38,994 nt of DNA from Streptococcus penaeicida (GTDB taxonomy: Bacteria > Bacillota > Bacilli > Lactobacillales > Streptococcaceae): positions 1 through 38,994 of the forward strand of contig NZ_LOCM01000005.1 in NCBI RefSeq assembly GCF_002887775.1, read 5' to 3'. Made by a program: the position numbers and the translations under genes. The notes under the pieces were generated by a model that ran no database searches, was not told the DNA's origin, and worked only from the letters and a program-made list of their open reading frames with translations. This document shows, in pieces, positions 36,135-38,994 of this stretch; within the stretch, counting starts at the first letter, position 1; the number at the start of each line of letters is the position of its first letter.

Positions 36135-37031
36135 TTAATGGAAGCTAGGGCTAATTTTTTTCGTCAAGGAAGATCTGATCAACATGATTCCGGTAAAAAT
36201 AACAATGATAACAACAATTTTTTTAAGGGCATCAATGTTTAAGTGGGTTAAAAAGAAAACGGCTATCAGAACGCCCATTGTTCCTCCAATTGTGATACCC
36301 GCAAAACCTGTCCAAGATACTCGGTCTTCTTTGATGAATTGACGACTTGAAGCGGTCATAATCATGGCTGCATCCAACATCATGACAGGCATAGCAACTG
36401 CTGGACTTAGGCCCATTAAGGAGAAGAAAATCAATTCTGGTGCATAATTTCCTAAACCCATGGTCATTAACACACCGATGATAAAGTTAAAGGTAATGCC
36501 GATAAAAAGCCAAATGCCATGCAATCCGTGGAGAGAGTGGGCTATGTTGCTACCAGGGTTAGTTGCCATTCTAAAAATCATAATGGCTGATGCGATAATG
36601 AGGAGAACCCCTAGAATAAATTGAACCGTTGGCGTGTGCCAGTTCTTGGTGATTCGAGTTCCGAAATATGCGCCTAGAAAGGCTGCTGTTGCCATTGAGA
36701 CTAAAGTAATCACCTCAACTTTAACAACAAAAATAAAGCATAGGGATTGGAATAAAACAGGAATCACATGAGCGGCTGTCATCGTTCCAGGCAATTTACT
36801 GTCATCATCGATGAGTTTGGTGATTTTTAAAAGGCTTGTTGTTGTCGCAAAAGAGCCAATACCTAAGGTGTCTAAAGCATCAGTAACAAGTCCTATTCCA
36901 AAACCTGTCAAAAAGCGTTTGAATGGGTTAATCTGATGCTTTTTGAGGTGATGAATTAGGGTCATGAGGATAAAGAAGATGGAAAGGACAAGAAAGGCTT
37001 GTATTAAGCGTAAAATAAGTGTGTCATTCAT
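36135..37031 (-). CDS. TauE/SafE (TSUP) family permease
   Basis: The 298-residue membrane protein has about eight helices arranged as two related halves, a TSUP family trait. The first half has FLTGFGIGLVTDALDTLGIGSFATT and AFLGAYFGTRITKNW. The second has GVLMTMGLGNYAPELIFFSLMGLSP, then TIGGTMGVLIAVFFLTHL. Family members move sulfonates, sulfite or small organic anions. The Asp/Gly-rich first segment is typical of the streptococcal branch, whose substrate is unknown. It is a single-gene unit between gla and cppA. Confidence 0.88.
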   Translation of the reverse strand: MNDTLILRLIQAFLVLSIFFILMTLIHHLKKHQINPFKRFLTGFGIGLVTDALDTLGIGSFATTTSLLKITKLIDDDSKLPGTMTAAHVIPVLFQSLCFIFVVKVEVITLVSMATAAFLGAYFGTRITKNWHTPTVQFILGVLLIIASAIMIFRMATNPGSNIAHSLHGLHGIWLFIGITFNFIIGVLMTMGLGNYAPELIFFSLMGLSPAVAMPVMMLDAAMIMTASSRQFIKEDRVSWTGFAGITIGGTMGVLIAVFFLTHLNIDALKKIVVIIVIFTGIMLIRSSLTKKISPSFH

Positions 37032-37097
37032 AGACTAATAGTCTATCGAAATAATGCTTTGGGGTCAATATCATTTTGGGATAAAGCACATAAATTC

Positions 37098-37126
37098 TTG
37101 TCAAAAAATACAATTTCGCTTATAAT
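37098..37126 (+). promoter_or_regulatory. Promoter of cppA
   Basis: TTGTCA (37098-37103), a 17-bp spacer and consensus TATAAT (37121-37126) lie 22 bp before the cppA ATG, which has an AGGAGG ribosome binding site. Confidence 0.75.
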
Positions 37127-37148
37127 AACAGAGGATTAGGAGGAAACT

Positions 37149-37901
37149 ATGTCTTTATTAGAAAAATCGGTCTTTTTAACCCCTGTTTTTAGGGTCAATA
37201 ACCGACAATTAAACATTGAATTTTATCAAAAAAACTTAGGATTTAAATTAGTATACGAAGAGAATGCCATTGCTATCTTCACTTCCTTTGGATCAGGAAA
37301 TGAACGCTTTGTCATTGAAGAATCACCATCTGTACGGACGCGAGCAGTTGAGGGCACTAAGAAAGTTAATACCATTGTCATAAAAACTAGCGATGCTAGA
37401 GCGATTGAACAACTTTTGGCGCATGGTGCAGAGGCCGACGCTCTTTTTATTGGCCCAAATGGCTATGCTTTTGAAACTTTATCTCCTGAAGGGGACCGTT
37501 TCTTACTGCATGCTGAAGATGACATATCTAAGTTGGAAGTCACTGACCTACCCGAATTGGTGGCAGAGGATGACTTTAAGGGCTTAGCTGATTTTAGCTT
37601 TGAGACAATTGTTCTTAACGTCTTAAATGAAGAAGTGTCTCGGTCATTCTATCAAGACACTTTCCAAGGTCAATTCCCCGTAGAAATGGACTTCATTGAA
37701 GCAGAAGGTCCAGACTTGGCAATTGAACCACATTTGGCTTGGGATTTGGAAATTCTGGAAGTTAAAGTGCCAGAAGATTATGATTTGGCAGCTTTCAAAG
37801 CCTATTTGGAAGAAAAAGGCTTGTCCGTTTATTTGGACGCAAAAGAAAAGGTTTTGGTTCTATCTGACCCAAGCCTCATCGAAATTTGGTTTATGAAATG
37901 A
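37149..37901 (+). CDS. cppA: CppA family protein (tandem glyoxalase-fold domains)
   Basis: This 250-residue protein resembles streptococcal CppA, described in pneumococcus as a C3-degrading protein. The match is strong in TPVFRVNNRQLNIEFYQKNLGFKLVYEE, FVIEESPSVRTRAVEG, and GYAFETLSPEGDRFLLHAEDD. The first half is a vicinal-oxygen-chelate (glyoxalase-like) domain and the second a diverged copy (FETIVLNVLNEEVSRSFYQD). There is no signal peptide, so any extracellular action would need unconventional release, and a cytosolic role is just as possible. It starts an operon with a serine hydrolase that overlaps its stop. Confidence 0.9.
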   Translation: MSLLEKSVFLTPVFRVNNRQLNIEFYQKNLGFKLVYEENAIAIFTSFGSGNERFVIEESPSVRTRAVEGTKKVNTIVIKTSDARAIEQLLAHGAEADALFIGPNGYAFETLSPEGDRFLLHAEDDISKLEVTDLPELVAEDDFKGLADFSFETIVLNVLNEEVSRSFYQDTFQGQFPVEMDFIEAEGPDLAIEPHLAWDLEILEVKVPEDYDLAAFKAYLEEKGLSVYLDAKEKVLVLSDPSLIEIWFMK

Positions 37902-38836
37902 TGTCTAGAATTACCGATTTTATTCAAGAACAGATTTCTGCAGGAATTTATCCAGGGGCTAGTTTGGCCCTTTTTCAGCAGGGAAAATGGCAGGAATATT
38001 ATTTGGGAACCATCGATGGGCAAGAGCCCGTGCGAGCTGGTTTAACCTACGATTTGGCTAGTGTGTCCAAGGTGGTTGGTGTTGGGACGCTTTGTATCTT
38101 TTTGGTCAATAGCGGAGCCCTTGAGCTGGATAAGCCCTTGCAGTTTTACTATCACGCTTTCAAACGACCTGAGGTCACTGTGCGGCAGCTTCTGACCCAT
38201 AGCAGTGGCTTAGACCCCTTTATCCCAAATCGGAATCAACTGGGTGCAGAAGAGCTTAAGGAAGCCATGAATCACTTGCAAGTTAAGGCTGATAAATCTT
38301 TTCACTACACAGATGTCAACTTCTTGCTCCTTGGTTTTATGCTAGAGGAGGTGCTTGGTGATTCCTTGGATCAGCTATTTGAAAAGCAAATTTTTCAACC
38401 CTTTGGTATGACAGAAACCCATTTTGGTCCTCATCCCGGAGCAGTACCGACCGTAAAAGGTGTCACTGATGGTCAGGTTCATGATCCTAAAGCTAGGGTT
38501 TTAGGTCACCATGCGGGTTCTGCAGGCCTTTTTTCAACGGTTAAAGATTTAGAAATCTTTTTAGAACATCACATGCAGGACAGCTTCGCAAAAAATCTCT
38601 TTGAAAATTATAGTCAACAAGAGAAAGAGCGTTCATTAGCTTGGCGCATCAATAAAGGTTACTTGGACCATACCGGTTATACCGGAACCTTTATTATGTT
38701 TAACCAAGACCAAGAAGCTGTAATCTTCTTAACCAATCGCACTTTTGAAAAAGATGAACGAGAAGCATGGATAAAAGATCGGGATCAGTTAATGGAAGTT
38801 ATTATGGAAGAAATAGTAGCCAATCGGATTAAGTAA
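37898..38836 (+). CDS. Serine hydrolase (beta-lactamase/esterase family)
   Basis: The protein of about 312 residues has the class C beta-lactamase/esterase motifs: Ser-x-x-Lys as SVSK (55-58, Ser55 nucleophile), a Tyr-Thr-Asp box (YTDVN, 137-141) in place of Tyr-x-Asn, and a C-terminal His-Thr-Gly box (DHTGYTGT). There is no signal peptide, so a cytosolic esterase or peptidase role is more likely than cell wall work or drug resistance. The ATG at 37898 overlaps the cppA stop (ATGA). The next ATG at 37901 is equally possible. The pairing with cppA is seen in other streptococci. Confidence 0.85.
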   Translation: MMSRITDFIQEQISAGIYPGASLALFQQGKWQEYYLGTIDGQEPVRAGLTYDLASVSKVVGVGTLCIFLVNSGALELDKPLQFYYHAFKRPEVTVRQLLTHSSGLDPFIPNRNQLGAEELKEAMNHLQVKADKSFHYTDVNFLLLGFMLEEVLGDSLDQLFEKQIFQPFGMTETHFGPHPGAVPTVKGVTDGQVHDPKARVLGHHAGSAGLFSTVKDLEIFLEHHMQDSFAKNLFENYSQQEKERSLAWRINKGYLDHTGYTGTFIMFNQDQEAVIFLTNRTFEKDEREAWIKDRDQLMEVIMEEIVANRIK

Positions 38837-38897
38837 AAATCTGTCATTTAGTAGCAATAAAAAGAATGAGGCTGGGACAAAAGTCTTCATAACTAAT

Positions 38898-38936
38898 AAA
38901 AACAGAGACTCACGTTTGATGTGATTCTCTGTTTTT
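38898..38936 (-). terminator. Hairpin terminator of the IS transposase
   Basis: AAAACAGAGACTCAC and GTGATTCTCTGTTTT (within 38899-38935) pair over 15 positions with a single mismatch and a 7-nt loop. The minus-strand copy ends in a T run. It overlaps the stop codon of the transposase fragment. Confidence 0.65.
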
Positions 38937-38994
38937 AATTTCTTATCATTCTCTTATTGTATTTCAGTAGATTATTGGCCATGAGGACCAAACC
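38935..38994 (-). CDS. Transposase C terminus (partial, runs off the window)
   Basis: On the minus strand a frame enters from beyond 38994 and ends at a TAA at 38935-38937. Its last 19 codons include LMANNLLKYNKR, a typical ending of IS1182-family transposases. The stretch is too short for certainty. Confidence 0.5.
   Translation of the reverse strand, partial: GLVLMANNLLKYNKRMIRN

Larger units (their letters stand above)
38867..38994. mobile_element. Right-edge fragment of an IS1182-type insertion sequence
   Basis: GAGGCTGGGACAAAAGTC just before 38884 resembles the terminal repeat of streptococcal IS1182-type elements. A transposase 3' end on the minus strand and a terminator-like hairpin follow. 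Only one end lies in the window, so the element's size and integrity are unknown. Confidence 0.55.

Overview
The window is low-GC Firmicutes DNA and most likely comes from a pyogenic-group Streptococcus. The pointers are a streptococcal-type X-prolyl dipeptidyl peptidase (PepX) beside a Gla-type aquaglyceroporin, a CppA homologue, AGGAG-type ribosome binding sites, CcpA (cre)-like operators, and an IS1182-type transposase end at the right edge. The species cannot be fixed from the sequence alone.

Layout. 1-1738: an orphan bacteriocin-immunity-like gene (-) and glycerate kinase (+). 1919-6767: a three-gene operon for a PrpD/MmgE-family dehydratase, a PrpF-family isomerase and a CitMHS transporter, facing a LysR regulator. 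6919-14674: citC and a LysR gene (-), a first citrate lyase set citD-E-F (+) whose citE is unusual, an AbrB-family membrane protein (+), then citG and a GntR regulator (CitO-like) on the - strand. 14828-23350: a second CitMHS transporter (-) divergent from a long operon oadH-oadD-oadB-small oadG-citD-citE-citF-citX-oadA, arranged much like the Enterococcus faecalis citrate cluster. 23385-25020: ATP-dependent PEP carboxykinase. 25118-29171: an RpiR regulator divergent from a cassette of two paralogous small membrane proteins, a GH1 6-phospho-beta-glucosidase and an SDR. 29249-32286: an MFS transporter, a LysR gene and two XRE regulators. 32374-38836: a small unknown gene, pepX, gla, a TSUP permease, cppA and a serine hydrolase. 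38867-38994: one end of an IS.

How the genes fit together. The OAD-cit operon explains citrate fermentation: uptake, CitDEF cleavage to acetate plus oxaloacetate, then biotin-dependent decarboxylation to pyruvate coupled to Na+ export. CitC, CitX and CitG build the lyase prosthetic group and would have to serve both lyase copies. I infer that the PrpF-PrpD-CitMHS operon feeds this pathway from aconitate: trans-aconitate is imported, isomerised to cis-aconitate and hydrated to citrate. No prpB, prpC or prpE is present, so a methylcitrate cycle is unlikely. PckA gives oxaloacetate a second exit, to PEP. CcpA-like sites of the same type lie at the promoters of the aconitate operon, the OAD-cit operon and pckA.

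Caution. Eight genes carry a total of eleven apparent single-base deletions, mostly in runs of identical bases. One is in pepX, which is normally intact in streptococci. Sequencing or assembly error is the most likely cause, so these genes are marked as broken in this sequence but are probably whole in the organism.
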